Assembly: GCA_020746105.1 (NCBI GenBank)
Contig: CM036617.1
Coordinates: 179,704,412-179,768,411, forward strand
DNA: 64,000 nucleotides
Origin: Trogon surrucura
Taxonomy: Eukaryota > Chordata > Aves > Trogoniformes > Trogonidae
Reading direction: 5' to 3'
Below are positions 12,211-25,400 of this stretch, piece by piece. Both the position numbers and the translations under genes were made by a program. Within the stretch, counting starts at the first letter, position 1, and every line of letters starts with the position of its first letter. The notes under the pieces were generated by a model. That model was not told the origin of the DNA, ran no database searches, and saw only the letters and a program-made list of their open reading frames with translations.

Positions 12211-15200
12211 AAGAGGTCGGCCAATTTGTACCTCTGTATCCACACTCCATATGAAAGACTTATACTAGTTTATAAATAATCCAGTCAGGTATCTAAATAA
12301 ACATAGGGAGAATAGAAACATCTATAGCGTGTGCTTGTGCCCAAAATACTTCATCTTTATTGAGAGACCTCCTTTTCTCAAGGAAAATTGTAGCGAGATT
12401 TTTATCTGAAACAAGATTTGAAAATAGGTTTTTAAAAACTTGAAAACAGTAACAATAAACTTCTGGAATATCCTCCAAAATATTGAACTCAGTCAGATTT
12501 TATCCTTTATGTATTTTATCTTTTTTCTAGTGTTTCTCCTGAATTTGTTATGCTTTATGATGTCATGTGTTTTCCACGTTGTGCTTATGCAGAGAAGTGC
12601 CTGTTTAATGTGCTTACATGCTTTTCTGAGTCATGGCTATACTATTTTCCTGTAGTGTGTGTGTGTGTATGGTGTGTATTTCATACATGGAAAACCATTC
12701 AAATGCATGAAAAGCAGCTGAAATGCTGGGCAATATTTATTATTACTTGGCAAGTAATAAATTTGTCCAAACTGCAGCTAGAGGAGATAGAAACTATTCA
12801 TAAATTTTGTTGTTGTTTTTGTTGGATAATTTAGATGTGAGGAAGGAGAAATAATGGGAAGGGACAACATCTTTAAGGTGCTCAATTCTTCTATCAGCTG
12901 TTAATTCTTAAATGTCATTTTCAGTAGAAATCTTGTTAAAAATAAAAAATAGGATAATATAGGTTTTACTATTTAAATGTTGAGAAAAAAAAATCCCCAG
13001 AAAAAAAATGATGGAAGGATGTCCATTATGGACTGATGTATTAATGTTTGGTATTTAACTGTCTTCCTCAAACTGAGAAGTCCATTATTTTTATTGCTCA
13101 AGTGACTTGTCCCTGGTTAGACACTTAGGGCTTTCTGGGGAAGCGAAAAGAAAATAGCCAGAATTTAGAGTGCTCTGGAGGAGTCTTACAATAGCCACAT
13201 TAAAAGGTGAAACACCCTGGATGTCAAAGACTCAAAGCAAAACTGATGGACTGCTCAGGTCGGAGAAGACAGTGTCATGTGCTCAGACTGCCTGAAACGT
13301 GTACCGGTACAGCCGAGCCGTGACACCAGTAGACTGGAGAAGGTTCATTAATTTCAGAATTATAGTTGTCCTCAGAGAGGAAGAATGAAAGTCATGGCTC
13401 AGCATTTCAGCAGAAGCAAGAGATGTGCAAGGAGTTAAAAAAAGAAACAAAAAACTTGGTACGCTCAGTGATCTTGATACGTTTGTTAAATCTCAGACTC
13501 AAGTAGAGGCAAACTGTAGAAAAATGTAGTGGATGAAATTTCTTATATAAACATGAATATCGTCTGTTAAAAGCCTATGTAGATAGACATAGTGAGTCTT
13601 TATGAACATTTGTTGGCTTTTTAACAGCGTTCATTATGCAGAATTTCTGCATATCTCTTCTGCTCATTTTGAAGTTTGGACATTAGACTTAATTGATTCA
13701 TAAGAAGGCGACAAGGGTAATAGGCTGTTATTAGGGTGCATAAATTACTAAGGTGAGCTTTGTTCTACTGAAATAAGTGAATTATAATAGAAACGGCCCA
13801 ATTGCTAGCAGAAATGGAAAGAATTTCTTTTAGACAGGGTACAAATAAATATTGTCAATTTGGGTTACGTTTAAATTTGATTGAAACAAAAAAGCAAGTG
13901 GATAAGAACGATAGAAGTTTCAGTGAGAGAAATCACAGTGTTTAACTAATCCATAACAGCACCTGTTCTGAACCAATGGAGTATGACTGCATGCAGGCAA
14001 TGGAAGGACTTTTCTCTTTAAGGAAGAAAGAAGTATCATCCTTATGTGCAGCACTGGAAAAAAACAACCAAACCAAAATTTAAAAGGCATCTCTGTGAGA
14101 GAAATCAGTTGCTTTTGCTCTGTGATTTGGAATGTCTACTAAAAAATTTCTTCTTATATGTTCCTGTAATTTGTGCTGTGATGCATCTTCTCTACACTGC
14201 GAGTAAAATGTGCTTGTAAATGCTGTTGTCCAAGGGTTGCTGAGATGTTGTACGTGTAGGCTTGTCCCTGGCCCCTTGAATGTCAGCTGTCCTGTGAGCG
14301 CCGAGAGATCTAGTGCCACCGGTGTGAGATTCTGCTGAGAGTCCCACCTGGCTGGTGAGATGACAACTTGCAGACCTGTATGAGTCTTTCCCCTCCTCTA
14401 GAGAACATTGTAGACCTACTCGTGAGTATAGAGGGGCTTTCCCATACACAGGAGAATTGGAAACTGTGTCCTACATGCTCTCTCTCTGCATGCAATGCCA
14501 AGTCTTTTGCACAGTGCTCAGTTTTGACTTGGCTCCGTTGATAAAGCTAATTAGTCCCAATCCCATGTGCGAGGCTTAAATGACCATTTGCCTTTGAAAT
14601 CTCAAAGCAGGAGAAATGCTTTTTCAATTAAATGGTAATTGCAAGTTTCAAACTACTCAGAAATTTAGACCAGAGCTGGTTTTTTTGCAAAAGTAGTTCC
14701 TAGTTGCAGGAAAATAATTTTTTGAGGAGGAAAAAAGTGTGTGCAGCTTGCTGGCAGCCTTATACAAGAGGGGTGTGCTGCTGCTGTGCACGTTCCCTGC
14801 AAATGTATGAGAAGCCCTTTTGCATAATTATGACATAAAGGGTGTGTTGTTTTGAAGGGAGAGCCACCAAAAAGATCCTTAATTATGTTATAGTTTTGTT
14901 GTAGTATTAGCATAAATTATTTTGCAGTCCTTATGCATGCTGTGCTCAGTGCTGTTTCCAGGTCACTGTAGTATGAGTTGAAATACGAGTTTATTCATTC
15001 AGCAGTTTGTTTGATGTGATAATGAAGACGGACAGAGCCTGAGATGAAGGCCTTTTGTATGGGAATGTCAGCAGACATATATGCCCATAGCATAGGCTGG
15101 TTTTCTTATTAATGGCTTTGTTCACAAACTGTCAAGGTTAACTGTCTCCAGCAGGTGTTTTACCAGGAGTGCTAAGGTCCTGATGCCACTGGAAGGTTTT

Positions 15201-17248
15201 CATCTGAGAGATTCAGCAGTGTGTTTCTCTGGAACTCACAGTGTTACAGAACAACTTCCTTTCAGAGCAATGCTGCTAGAGGAAGAAATGCTAAAATGAT
15301 GAAAACACGTATCTTGAATATTTGGGGAAAAAGTTCTTTAAATGATCAAAGCAGCAAATAATTCCATCCAAAAAGAGGAGAAAAAACCGCCAAAAATACC
15401 AAACCCACCATGGTAATTATGTCACTGGATATGCTGATTTCTCAAATCAGGCCAGAGTTTGGGCAGTGCCATGATTATTTTGGCCGCTATGCAGAAATGG
15501 GCACCACGGCTTCAGTTTGATTATTCAGCTCATGGTCTTCTGCCTAGGACTTTGAAACATGATCTTTATGTCCTCTCCACTGATTTCTCTGCCTTAAAAA
15601 CTAATAATTTCTCAGGTAAATCTAGACACTGAATCCACCTGAAGGTACAGTAGTGAGGAGTGACCCACAAAAGAACCTTTTGAACTTACTTCCCTGAAAT
15701 ATACATCATGAGGGGCTTTTAAGGGCAAAATGAACCTCATTATTGTATTCTTTGTTAAGGAGATGTGCTTCTTCAGTGGAGGAAGAGCTCCCTTCTGTCT
15801 GTCCCAGGAGTACCAAGCAGTTCCAGACAGGTTTGTTAGGAGTGTGGATCTGCTTTACAGCGTTTCTAATGCGGTGATGAACTAGCTTTCTTTTTTGAAG
15901 AATCTGATTTTACATCAGTGAATAACTGCTGTGGGTGCTTTTAGACAGTTTTTTAATTTTTTGTTCCCTCTGACATGGTGTTTTGCTCTATATGTAATTT
16001 CAGCATGTGTCCAAGGTAGCTGTTCTTTTGATTGTGACCTACTGGCATTACAACTGTTTAAAGCATACGAAGCAGTCTAGTGGGCAAGTGAGAGGGAAGC
16101 ACTAGAGAGATCTTCCAATCACAGGGAAACCAGGGTGGTCATAATGAGAAACGGTTATTTGAAGAAGTCTGCCAAGGTAAAGGTATTTGTAGCTTATCTA
16201 ACTGTTTCTGATAGAAAACAAAACTTGAAAGCATTTTTTTTGGAACTCCCATCTCTCCTACGTAGAAACTCTACTCGTTGTAAAACAGTGGAAAATAGAA
16301 TAAGCTTTTAATTTTTTTAACATCTGTTTTATTTGGGATGGATAGAATAAGGTGAAGAAAACAAAATAAGATGCAAAAAATGCATTTTTTAGAAAAAATC
16401 ACTCTGTGTTTATCTCTATTTGTCTCTCTACAAGTAAAATGTTTGTATGAATAACAGTTTTCTTACCCAGACTTTCAGTGACTTCAAACCAAATTGGCTA
16501 CTAATAATGCAAATAGAATTTGGCAAATGACTACCCCAACTCAGCAATAACATTTGTTAAATCTGTCTTCATTTTCTTTTTGCTATAATATAAGCTAGTA
16601 ATCTGAATATATTTTCTCTTCAATGGAGAGTGATAACTACTATAATTATTAGTGCAATGCCAGCCACTTAAACATGTGGTATTCAGTATGAATAATAGTC
16701 TTTCTTTTGAAACAATTTTCACTCCTACAGTAATAACTTCATTACTTACTTCATGTCATGTTATTATTAAATGGAGTATACCTAAATGCTCTTCAGAAAA
16801 GATATTGCTGACACTTTCAAATTACTTTTAGGTCTAATTTAATTTCCACCATAACAGATCAGGCATTTGGGGATTTCCAGATTACTAATTTTTTTAAACA
16901 GCAGATGAAGTGCCAGAAAGAGACAGAAGTGCAAGTTGCTGTGACGTGCTGTATTTGATCAATCACATGTAGCCTTTTGTCCTTGTGGGAGATGTTAAGT
17001 TAAATGCAGAGTTAAATGCAGAGTGCCCAAGTATCTCAGGACACAACTGAAAATTAAAACTGCAACATTTGAATGTCTTGCTGCTCAGATGGGATGCTGC
17101 AGAGGTCAGTGAGGTAGGTGATGTGCTGAAGCTGAGGGGGGTATTGGAAACGGTAAAAGAGTAGCAGAAGCCATTTTGTAAATTTGTGATATTAATCACT
17201 GTCTTCAAGCCCAGAGCCTGTTAAGTTTCCCTTAGCAGGCAAGTAGTG
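12211..17248. other. gene-free DNA
   Basis: No gene was recognised. It contains a short GT-rich run near 12655-12682, a 12-base unit repeated in tandem (GTTAAATGCAGA, twice, 16999-17022), and a dense AT patch at 14795-14900 containing TTTTGCATAATTATGACAT, which could be a regulatory element but is not demonstrable from one sequence. Confidence 0.6.
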
Positions 17249-17283
17249 TGATTCTATGATTCTGTTTCTATGATTCTATGATT
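17249..17283 (+). repeat. orphan CR1-type octamer tract (ATTCTATG)n
   Basis: About four imperfect copies of GATTCTAT, one broken by an inserted TTCT-like stretch, match the microsatellite that ends CR1 elements. However, the 3' UTR that should precede it (CCTTCCAACC) is absent. It is either the last few bases of an extremely 5'-truncated CR1 or an independent microsatellite. Confidence 0.7.
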
Positions 17284-18756
17284 AGGTCCAAACACAGTAG
17301 TGAGTGCCTTCAGTTGATGTAGAGGTGAATGGTATGGTCTTCCTGATGCACGCTTTAAAATAAGACTTAGGCCTATGAAATGTGCAAAAAAATACCACCT
17401 TTAGTGAAATTGCAGAGGGGGGGCACATTATAATTTGCATGTTTAAATTGCTTGTGTTCTGACTGCAGCATGACTTACAGTTGTATTTTTTAGCTCTGGA
17501 TCACATGTATACACTGGGAACAAATTGCTTTTTTTCAGCACTAAAATGTTTGAGAAGGAAACATGTGGGGAGTAAAATTGTGGATCTAGCTGAATCTACA
17601 GCTCTGGAATCAGTATTGACTCATTGTCTTTATCTACATGCAATGAATAAAACTGCTATCATGTGAGACTTCCTTTTTCCAAAAGAAGAATTAAATGATA
17701 CTTCGGCTTTTTGCTGAAGATATCCATGGCTTAGAGTTGTGGTTTTCAAAGGAGAATAACTGCCAAATTGTATTGCATGCCAATAATGTTTCAACTCATT
17801 AAACTGCTTTGTGATTCCTGGTTGACAGATGTCAATAATCATATATATCACCCATCTTGTAAATTGCTGTAAACTGATTTTAATGAATACTGATTTAGCT
17901 CAGTGTAGCAACTCTCATTTATACCACAATAGACGCTACTTTTTTTTTTCTTTATTGGATGCATCAGAAGGCTATTATTACTATTTCTTGATTTATTTTT
18001 TTCTATTTTTTTTTCTTCTCAGTACCACTCTCCTTTATTAAGTAGGGAAAAAGTCTCAATTTTCTATATGAGAACTTCATGGCTTTACTTTTAATAATAT
18101 TCACATCCTTAGTTTTCTGCTTGTGGATCAGACATTGAAAAGTATTTTCTTCTTTTGACTATTCAGTGGAAAATTGGCTTGCAAGAATACTTTAATTTTG
18201 TAAGGGAAGAAGAAATTATTAGTTTATATTCCACCAAAAAAAAGTGCATAAAACACAGTTGCTTAAGAGTTTGGCATGAGGTACTGCTGGACATATCTGG
18301 AAAGCTTTAGAAATTAATTTTATGTGGGGCAGAAGCCAAAATCTAGTCCTGTTTATGGGACCATGAACAATTCTAGGTTTAGTGTCAAGCTCCTGTTAAA
18401 TGTCACAGTCACAAGTGATGGAAGCAGACCTGATTAGAATTTCATGCTTTCTTTTTATCTTGATAGTTCCTTGTATAATTTGATGATACAGTTAAGTCTT
18501 TTCCCATGGTATTATTTTTTTTTTTGTCCTAACTTGTAGTTAGAAGTCAAAGCCACATTTCTTTTAATTTGCCTCACGTAACACATTCCTGTTTACAGCT
18601 GTGGCCCAGTCAAGAACATGAAGGTGCTTCTAAGTCAGAGTCAAGCCAAAAGGCTTGTTTATTTGCATCATTATTTAGGCTATAAGAGGAGCTGAGGTGA
18701 TGACATACATACAATAGATAATAAATAGGTCATCAATGATCCCAAGAAATTCTATT
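17284..18756. other. gene-free DNA
   Basis: T-rich runs lie at 17940-17951 and 17993-18021. Otherwise there are no recognisable genes or repeats. Short open frames on both strands show no known domain. Confidence 0.6.
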
Positions 18757-18796
18757 AGAATCACAGGATGGCTGAGGTAGGAAGGGATTCTGGAGA
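18757..18796 (-). mobile_element. CR1 copy B, 3'-terminal piece (split by nested insertion)
   Basis: On the plus strand this reads AGAATCACAGGATGGCTGAGG followed by GGAAGGGATTCTGGAGATCA, the reverse complement of a CR1 3' terminus. It stops exactly where a second CR1 tail begins. The continuation of this 3' end (TCTAGTCCAACACCCTCCTC) is found at 19243 onward, on the other side of the nested element. Joining the two pieces restores the order of a normal CR1 3' UTR. Confidence 0.7.
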
Positions 18797-19240
18797 TCAC
18801 AGAATCACAGAATTGCCTAGATCGGAAAAGAGCTTTAAGATCAGTGAGTCCAGTCATTATTCTGACACTGACAAGTCCTTGCCTGAGCCATATCCCTAAG
18901 CACTATGTCTATGCAACTCCTAAATACCTCGAGGGCACTGGACTCCAATACTGCCCTGGGCAACCCGTTCCACTGCCTGATAACCCTTTCAGTAAAGAAA
19001 TTATTCCTAATATCCCAGCTAAACTTCCCTTGGTGCAACTTGAGGCCACTTCCTCTTGTCCTATCCCTTGTTACTTGGTTGAAGAGACTGATCTCCACCT
19101 CTGTACAACCTCCTTTAAAGCAGTTGTAGAGAGCAATAAGGTCTCCCCTCAGCCTCCTTTTCTCCAGGCTAAACCACCCCCGTTTCCTCAGGCACTCCTC
19201 ATAAGACGTGCTCTAGACCCTTCTCCAGCTTCACTGCCCT
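18797..19240 (-). mobile_element. CR1 copy A, nested inside CR1 copy B
   Basis: A 5'-truncated CR1 on the minus strand. Its 3' tail lies at 18797 (reduced octamers, CACAGAATCACAGAATTGCC), followed by the 3' UTR and the C-terminal ORF2 region. The minus-strand frame at 18841-19098 shows ORF2 residues such as [26 protein letters not shown] and SALEVF. The element ends abruptly at about 19240, next to another CR1 of a different subfamily. Because it interrupts that copy, it is the younger of the two. It has lost the catalytic region and is non-functional. The plus-strand frame covering this stretch is its antisense shadow. Confidence 0.9.
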
Positions 19241-19480
19241 ATAGTCTAGTCCAACACCCTCCTCAAGCAGGGCTGCGTAGAGCTGGTGGCTCAGCACTGT
19301 GTCCAGTGGTGGTCTGAGTACCTGCAAGGATGGAGACTCCACAACCTGTACCAGTGCTTGACCATCCTTGCTCTAAAATGCATTTTTCCTGCATTTAAAC
19401 AGCATTACATGTATTTTGATTTGTGCCAGTTCTTCTTGTCCTGTCTCTGAGAAGACTCTGGCTTCTTCTTGCAGTTGCTG
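19241..19480 (-). mobile_element. CR1 copy B, main piece (split by nested insertion)
   Basis: The plus strand shows the reverse complement of CR1 3' sequence: CTAGTCCAACACCCTCCTCA, AAGGATGGAGACTCCACAAC, CCAGTGCTTGACCATCC, TCTTGTCCTGTCTCTGAG. This is a different subfamily from copy A. It carries several indels and has no open frame, consistent with greater age. The outer (5') limit near 19480 is approximate. Confidence 0.8.
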
Positions 19481-22400
19481 GTCCATGGCTGACCTGGGTG
19501 AGCGCTAAACTTGGCTTGAATCATCATGATGTACCTGCATCAAATTGTTCTCATAGAGAGGCTTAGAGCATTAGGATACAGATCTTCTACATTCTTCTAA
19601 GACTATATGGGAAGATGGTATTCTTAGTACTTCATTTGGTGTAGTTTATTAGTGTTGCATTTTTATGAGTTTTCAGTATTTAAAATTGATTATTGCTTAT
19701 TTGATTAAAAAAGGAAACAAATATTGACTATACTAGAAGACAGGTAAATTTCTGTTCTGGGGGAAACAGCACCTTACCGCACTTAAGCTCTTTTGTTGTC
19801 TGTTAGCAGGTCTTTAACTTAACAAATAAAATTAATACACATTTATGAAACAGTGTACTTGTACAGTGTCACTTCTGTTAGCAGAAAAAAATGATAGCAC
19901 AAAATGGGCCCTGTATAATGAGGGTCTAAATAATTGCATTGTCATTTACAGATTAATTTACTGTTAAAAACGTACAAGACAAGCAGCTGGTTTTAGTTTT
20001 CAGGGAGAGAATGGTATTTTGCTTTTGAGCAGGGAAGAAATACAGCACAGAAAAGAGTAAGTCCAGATGTTTAGTTCACAACATGGGGAAGACTCTTACT
20101 AACCTTGCCTGTCATGCCAAAGGGTGAGACCATTTTTCTCTGTTAAAACTCATGTAGCCTTCGTGGTTTCAGAACTGGCTACTTGCTGAGCAGTGCATGG
20201 GAAATCTTCTGTTTTGCAGCAGCAAATGTTTCCGTAAATCCCCATGAACTATGAGCATGGCACACTAGTATTAGAAACCCAGGCTGGATTACTAACAAGT
20301 GTTTGTGTTTGTAGTTACTTCAGTGCTGAGACATTTCCCTGTAATGTAGAAAATTGTAGCGATCTGAAGCGGGCTGGACTCAGAGACTGAAAGTGGTTGT
20401 TCCTGAAACTCGTGTCTCTTGATGTCTTGTGTTTGACGTGACCTTCTGAAAATCATAATGGCTGGCCAGATTTTTTTTGGTGTGGCATTATTAACTCTAC
20501 CGCTACTCTCCACCATTGCTTCTAAACTACTAAAACGGGTTGGAAGCTCATTTAGGTATCACAGGGCGACTTGTGGCCTCAGATGATTCAGGATGTGTCA
20601 GCACTTCCATTGTAAGTCACGGTTTTCAGAATGTAACTGTGCTAAATATGTTCTTTCTGCTCTGAAATGTGATTGACGAGCAATGTTAGCAGCAAGATTT
20701 GATTTTAATTAATTTGTTTTAACGAGAAGCTCTTCAGAGTGAGAGAGATTGGCTTTGGCTTGAGTTCAAAGCCTGCATGCTTCCCACGGATTGCTGTGTA
20801 GCCTGGCCCCGGCTTTCCCAGCATCATCTCTCCTCTGGAAGGCTTTTCATTATAGTGAAAGGATAAAGGGCTACTATAAGGGTTTTCCTCCTCCGTGTGC
20901 TTAGGTTAAGAGAAACAGCCTTAGTTTCATCCATACTAAATATCAAATTTGAACCCAGTTTTGTGGAAAATTAACAGTTTTGTCATTAAGACATTTAAAG
21001 ACAAGGTTTGCTGAATTGGCCAGTTCATGTTCTTCACTACAAGAAAAATACTTGTTCACGAAATGGCTCTTCTATCACTCCAGCAGCATTATGAATAAAA
21101 TTCATGTACATACTTTTTTTGAGAAAAGTAGAAATCGTGGCTTGATTATTACTTCAAGAGGAAAAGGGAGAATTAGGTAGATTAGTTTCCAGTATTGTGG
21201 TCTGCTCATTTTAAGCCTGCAGATTTCTGCATGAGCCTTTGTATAAATAATTTTTTGCTGCCCTAATGGAACATACGTGCCTCGAGGAGATTACTTCTTG
21301 GGAAGAACATGTAGACTCAGGCTTTCAAAGAGTTAAGGTAACAGGAGTTTATCTTCTTCAGTTGTTGTCCTGCAAGAAGTCTGCAGACTTTGCCTGTGGA
21401 GGATAATTACAGTTCTTTTGAGGAGTAAAAATCCCTTCTCTTCAGCAGCTGCAGAATATATGATTAGCTGTCATGGAGAATTGCCTTGGATTATAACTAG
21501 TCTGATGGCTGAGCCCGAAAATCTGGTCCTTTAAACTGCCTGCTGTTCGATTGTGCCTCTCTGTCAGAATTTGGGATTACAGCAAATGGCCTCTGAGAGC
21601 AGAGATATGAGAAGCAGATTGAAAGCTGCCCTTACACTTCAAGATGTACTCACCCATGTTCAGTCAGGACTGTATATGCATGTGCATACGTTCTGAGGGG
21701 AGAATGAAAATTTTCTGTTCACAAAGAAATGTAAACAAAACTAGGCATTCCATGAGTATCTGCTCATTTGGAGTAGTGGGGGATCTTTCATGAAGAGGAC
21801 AGCCATGGGTGGGAGTGCTTAAGGGAGTAATACTCTGGAGGCGTGAGTGCGAGGAGAAACTGTATATTCTTTTCTTCCTTTGTTTGAGAACTATTTTTAT
21901 GCATTTCCACTTTTTCATGGACTCTAATGGTAAAATCAATGTAGACAGAGGCTAGCTGAGGCTTTGCTGGAACTAAGAGAACAACAAAGATGAAAAACTC
22001 ATTTAGAGCTTGGTAAATTTATGGAGGGAATTGGGTGACAAGGTTACTAGAAATTGAACCAACTAGTATTAGTCCGTGGGTGTCTAGGTTGGTGATATTC
22101 CCAAAGGAGATGCGATTGGCGTTGACAGTGTTCATTTGTACCCTTTTTGTATGAATCACATCCCACAGTTTACGGAGATTATCCTGAGCTTCCATTGTGT
22201 ATCTTGTCTTTTTAGGGATTTTTCTTTTTTTGTTGTTTTTTCTTTTCGAAGCATATGAGAGTGGCAGCAAGTAGGTAGGTAGGTAGGAGAAACCGGTGGG
22301 ATCTGCTGATGCTGTGAGAAGAACTGGTGTGTCATCAAACTCTGGCTGGTTTGTCATGTTCACATGCTCAGACCTGTCACCAGTTTTACAACTAGGGGAG

Positions 22401-25400
22401 GAATCTCACCCAGGTTTGGAGTGGGATGTTTGGTTATCATTTTAATTCCATTGCAAAATGTGCTATTTCCTTGGAGCTTTAGGTCTATTCTATGACAGAA
22501 ATACGATTTTTTTTTTTAGTTTGGGAAGGAGTTTGTTTTGTTTTAAATAGAAGGTTGTAAAATGCTTATTAGCAGCAACATGGGGTCACTTCCTTAAAAG
22601 ATAAATTAAAATCTCCTGTTGACTTGCTTGCAATAGTAATAGTTGCCTACTTGGTTTGCGAGGGCTTAAGATTGATGATGCTGGGTAACGTGTTCTGTTC
22701 CTGTGAGTGGGGGCTGAGCAAGTGAACCTGGCATTTCTGGCTTCTGGGTCTTTGATTTTTATGACCTAATTAACAATTTTAACGTATTTCCTTATGAGTG
22801 GAGTATGTAATACAGAATATTGTTTTACGCAACTTGTTTTCTGAAAGATACCAAATAGAAGAATAGAAAGATTATTTTCAGTTATAAAAAAGCAGATTTC
22901 ACATATAAGAAACATCTACAAAGCTAATACAAAAGGTACTTTTTCTATCAGTGTGGAATATTTGTATTTTGCCTTTTGTATTTTACCCTTTTATATTAGT
23001 ATATTTATCAAGCAGTATTAACTTAGAAAGATGAACCATTTATCTTAAATCTTACAGTTAAAGAAAACAAAATATAAAAGCAACAGGCATCAGTTGTTCC
23101 ATTAGTTACATTCTGATCCTTCATGAAAAAAATGCTTCAAAAAATGTTTTTAGTCCTGAGGTGGATCTATCCCTCAAAAAAGGTAAATCTCCATAAATTA
23201 AATTGATTTAATATTCAGTCCTTTTTAAACATTTGTCAATTTACTTTATGCTGAGGTAGTGCACAAATATTTTACCTTTTCACTCAGTAGGCCTTTAACC
23301 AAACATATTAACAGATTTTTGTGTTTAATGAGAAATTTGGAACTTCTGTTGCAACTACATAGACTGCAGCTGTTATGAAGAGTTGACCAACGATTGCTCT
23401 TTCATGTACATCAGCGAAGGAATTGTTTACCCAAATGTTATTTATCAATTGCTTGTAAGTTATGTTTGTTTATCACATAACACATTTTCTCTTTTCAAAA
23501 GACATGAAAAATTGCTTCAAAATCTTCTGAATGGAGCATTGGTCCAGGCTGTGTTTGGAAGTAAAGCTGCTGCCTTCGGAAAGTTTGGAGTGTTACCTAA
23601 TTAATTACCATACTGTCTAGCTTCTAACTATAAACTCCTGGACACCAAGTACTTTCACACTGTCAGAGGCACAGGAGGCAGCATCACAGTAACTCTTGGG
23701 CTGAAAAAAAAAGTGTGCTGTGATCTGACCTGAATTTGTGTGGGTTGTACACACAGATGTCATGGGAAGGGTCTCGAGGCTGGTCCTTCCCTGGAGCGGA
23801 GTGTGGAGATGGGCAGGATGATCAGTGTATTGGAAATACGTTTCGTGGGCTTTAATGTATGGATAGCTATAGACAGTAAATTGAGAAGCACAGCTTTCTC
23901 CTGTATTCCTTTTACAACTGAAATTCTCATCCGAAGTAAGATGAAGGTATTTAATTCTCTAAGTTTTGCAAACTAAAGTGTTGCTAAACTTTTCAGCTTA
24001 TGTTTCCTCCCGTGATTTTTATTTTTTACTTCACAGTACTTATTCTCCTTTAAAGAGATGTTTTCTTTAGTGGCATTTTGCTCTGCTGTCTGACATGAAT
24101 TCTGCCTTTTTTTTTAGCACTGTTTCTACCTGAATTGGAAAAAAAGAGAAGAGTCTCCAACCTTCTTTGCCTGTTTTCCATGTGATATAATGCCCTTTGT
24201 GAGAGGCATTGGCAAGGAACTGAAGTGCAGGAAACTGTGAAATACATGAAAATCCTAAAAGCATCATATAAAAAATTGAATGTCTAAATGTATAAAGCTC
24301 ACACAGCATATCATCCTACTACATATTTAACAGTTTTTTCCTGAGCAGTAGGAAGCTAATGTTGGAAAGTTCATGAATATTTTATTCTGTGAGATGAAAA
24401 GTAACCGTGTAGCAAACATACAAGACCTACATTTTTGATTTTGTTTATTCCTTTTTTCGGTTTTTGTTTTCATATGGGTGAATCAGCCTTTCATCTCCCA
24501 CAAACCTTCTAAAATTATCCCCATCAACTTGGTAGTACTCATGGCTGAGGGCAGACCTCATCAGCTGGAGGTTCCCTTAGTGAAGAACTGAGCTAAGCAA
24601 CAGATTGTGACTGTTTCTTTAGTCTTGGGGCAGTTTATGAAAAGAAAAAAAAATTAAAAAAAAGGAAATTCTGAAATGATAATGCTGAGTGTCAAAATGT
24701 AGTTTGAACCCTTTCTGCTGCTGGTAACTGTAATGTTCAGCAACCTTCTGAACAGAAGACAGAAGCAGAAACCTGGGATGTTGGCAAATGGGCTTTTTGA
24801 CAGAGCAACTAGCTAGAGCCAGATATCCTATCCTGTTGTAGTTTCTGTTAAAGAAGGAAGAGAAATATGATTTACAGGTAGAAATAATGCCTTTTCTAAG
24901 ATGAGAGGCATAGATGGAAGAATTAGGGAAGGCTTTGGCTGCGTAAGCCCTTTGTTCAGATGAGAAACAGAAAAAACAGAGATAGTACAGGCTGAAGACA
25001 GACACTGTGAATTTAATTATGCAGAGCACCTAGACAACTCAGAGAAAATTATTCTTTCTACCTGTGGCACAGAGTGCACTGTTGTGGTGGATCATGTTGT
25101 GAGGAGGTGAGCCTTAGGCTGGTAAAAATTGCTGACATATGAATTATCCTTCAAGTCTACAGATATGTTAAGGAGAATCCGTGGTCATTTCTGTCTGGGC
25201 AATTACTTTGTTGCCATGCTGGAATTTCTTTACTGCTTGTTGACAGGCATCTGTTCAAATTATTATAATGCAGTTTGAAAACATTGTTTTATGGCTTTTT
25301 TTTTTTGACCCTGAGGACTCTTGTGAGCTTCTGTTGCCTTCTGCCCTCCTCATTTATTGTTTTTTTTTAAGCTTTTTCTTCCTCCCTCCCTCCGTCCCTT

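Noticed and set aside
18844-19317. 157-codon plus-strand open frame
   Set aside because: It is the antisense strand of two CR1 fragments; the real coding remnants are on the minus strand.
22019-22363. 114-codon minus-strand frame
   Set aside because: Contains repeat-derived residues (TACC and poly-A/T runs), no domain and no plausible splice structure.
23370-23454. AG ... 28 open codons ... GTAAGT on the plus strand
   Set aside because: The acceptor has a poor pyrimidine tract and the interval is short enough to occur by chance.
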